In this document: positions 63,856 through 64,000 of the stretch, piece by piece
Layout of the letters: every line of letters starts with the position of its first letter
Numbering within the stretch: the first letter of the stretch is position 1
Source: Paucidesulfovibrio longus DSM 6739
GTDB taxonomy: Bacteria > Desulfobacterota > Desulfovibrionia > Desulfovibrionales > Desulfovibrionaceae
NCBI RefSeq assembly: GCF_000420485.1
Contig: NZ_ATVA01000001.1
Location: 1-64,000, forward strand
Direction: 5' to 3'
Length of the DNA: 64,000 bases
Notes under the pieces: model-generated
The model's database searches: none
What the model was told of the DNA's origin: nothing
The model's input: the letters and a program-made list of their open reading frames with translations, nothing else
Position numbers and translations under genes: made by a program

Positions 63856-64000
63856 CACACCGGAAAACGGCGAAGAGGCGAACCAGCGGTCCTCGACCTC
63901 GTTGCGCGAGAAGCTCATCGGACTGGGCGAAAGCTCCGTGCGCAAGAGCTACTACCCGGAACTCCAGGCGCGCCTGCAACAATTGCAGCGCTTCCGCGCC
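63839..64000 (+). CDS. PAS/histidine kinase linked to ErcA, N-terminal fragment
   Basis: The frame starts ATG 63839, 17 bases inside the end of ercA, and stays open for 54 codons to the window edge. It reads LREKLIGLGESSVRKSYYPE then LQARLQQLQRFRA, the linker that precedes the PAS domain in ErcA-associated sensor kinases. The rest lies outside. Confidence 0.75.
   Translation, partial: MRRRSDTPENGEEANQRSSTSLREKLIGLGESSVRKSYYPELQARLQQLQRFRA

Overview
The window is high-G+C bacterial DNA that reads as a Desulfovibrionaceae-type sulfate reducer (Desulfobacterota). This is inferred from gene content: a Tat-exported molybdopterin oxidoreductase operon with a TorD chaperone, an ErcA-like alcohol dehydrogenase coupled to a PAS kinase, two tandem-receptor/universal-stress modules, a predicted selenoprotein, sigma-54 and sigma-28 promoters, and a DUF1318/YdbH pair. 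No 16S rRNA is present, so the genus is open.

Layout. 1-9.9 kb: a complete type I-E CRISPR-Cas locus on the minus strand (cas3, then cse1-cse2-cas7-cas5-cas6e-cas1-cas2), next to an integrase relic and a tRNA-Ala(GGC) gene, so probably an old island. 10-12 kb: sugar-transferase-like and acetyltransferase genes. 12.4-23.5 kb: a plus-strand signalling module (secreted protein, histidine kinase, NtrC-type regulator, then a sigma-54 promoter driving Usp, TSUP transporter, PF09608-like protein, PEP-synthase-like protein, receiver, two Usp-like proteins). 23.6-30 kb: methyltransferase, YbaK, permease, TetR with its operator, flavodoxin-ferredoxin, DUF599. 30.1-36.3 kb: dmsABC-torD-like operon with its LuxR-type regulator. 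36.4-38.4 kb: a mini-island carrying one K+ channel gene, bounded by an intact tRNA-Ala and a duplicated 3' piece of it. 38.7-64 kb: flagellin-like gene, dehydrogenases, dipeptide-type permeases, metal transporter, MCP, recN, envelope lipid-transport pair, a redox operon with a hidden selenoprotein, comF, rplU-rpmA-obg-proB, CDF transporter, ErcA and a truncated kinase.

Two results stand out. First, between cas3 and cse1 lies a one-spacer mini-array whose 32-nt guide matches three head-to-tail sites just upstream of the probable cse1 promoter. Each site has an AAG PAM and a perfect seed except at position 6, the position that Cascade does not read. The 35-36 bp period equals PAM plus protospacer. 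This looks like a crRNA-like autorepressor (CreR/CreA type) built into a type I-E locus, possibly with a small hydrophobic toxin-like ORF.

Second, 56620-56847 encodes a TusA/SirA-like 75-residue protein that requires decoding of an in-frame UGA as selenocysteine. A SECIS-type hairpin sits 18 nt after the UGA.

Other regulatory logic visible: three TTTCA-N3-TGAAA palindromes upstream of the sigma-54 promoter; a 17-bp CTACCCA-N4-ATACCC element shared by the dms promoter and its regulator; a perfect GCCGATAA sigma-28 -10 box before the flagellin-like gene; a 30-bp palindrome for TetR.
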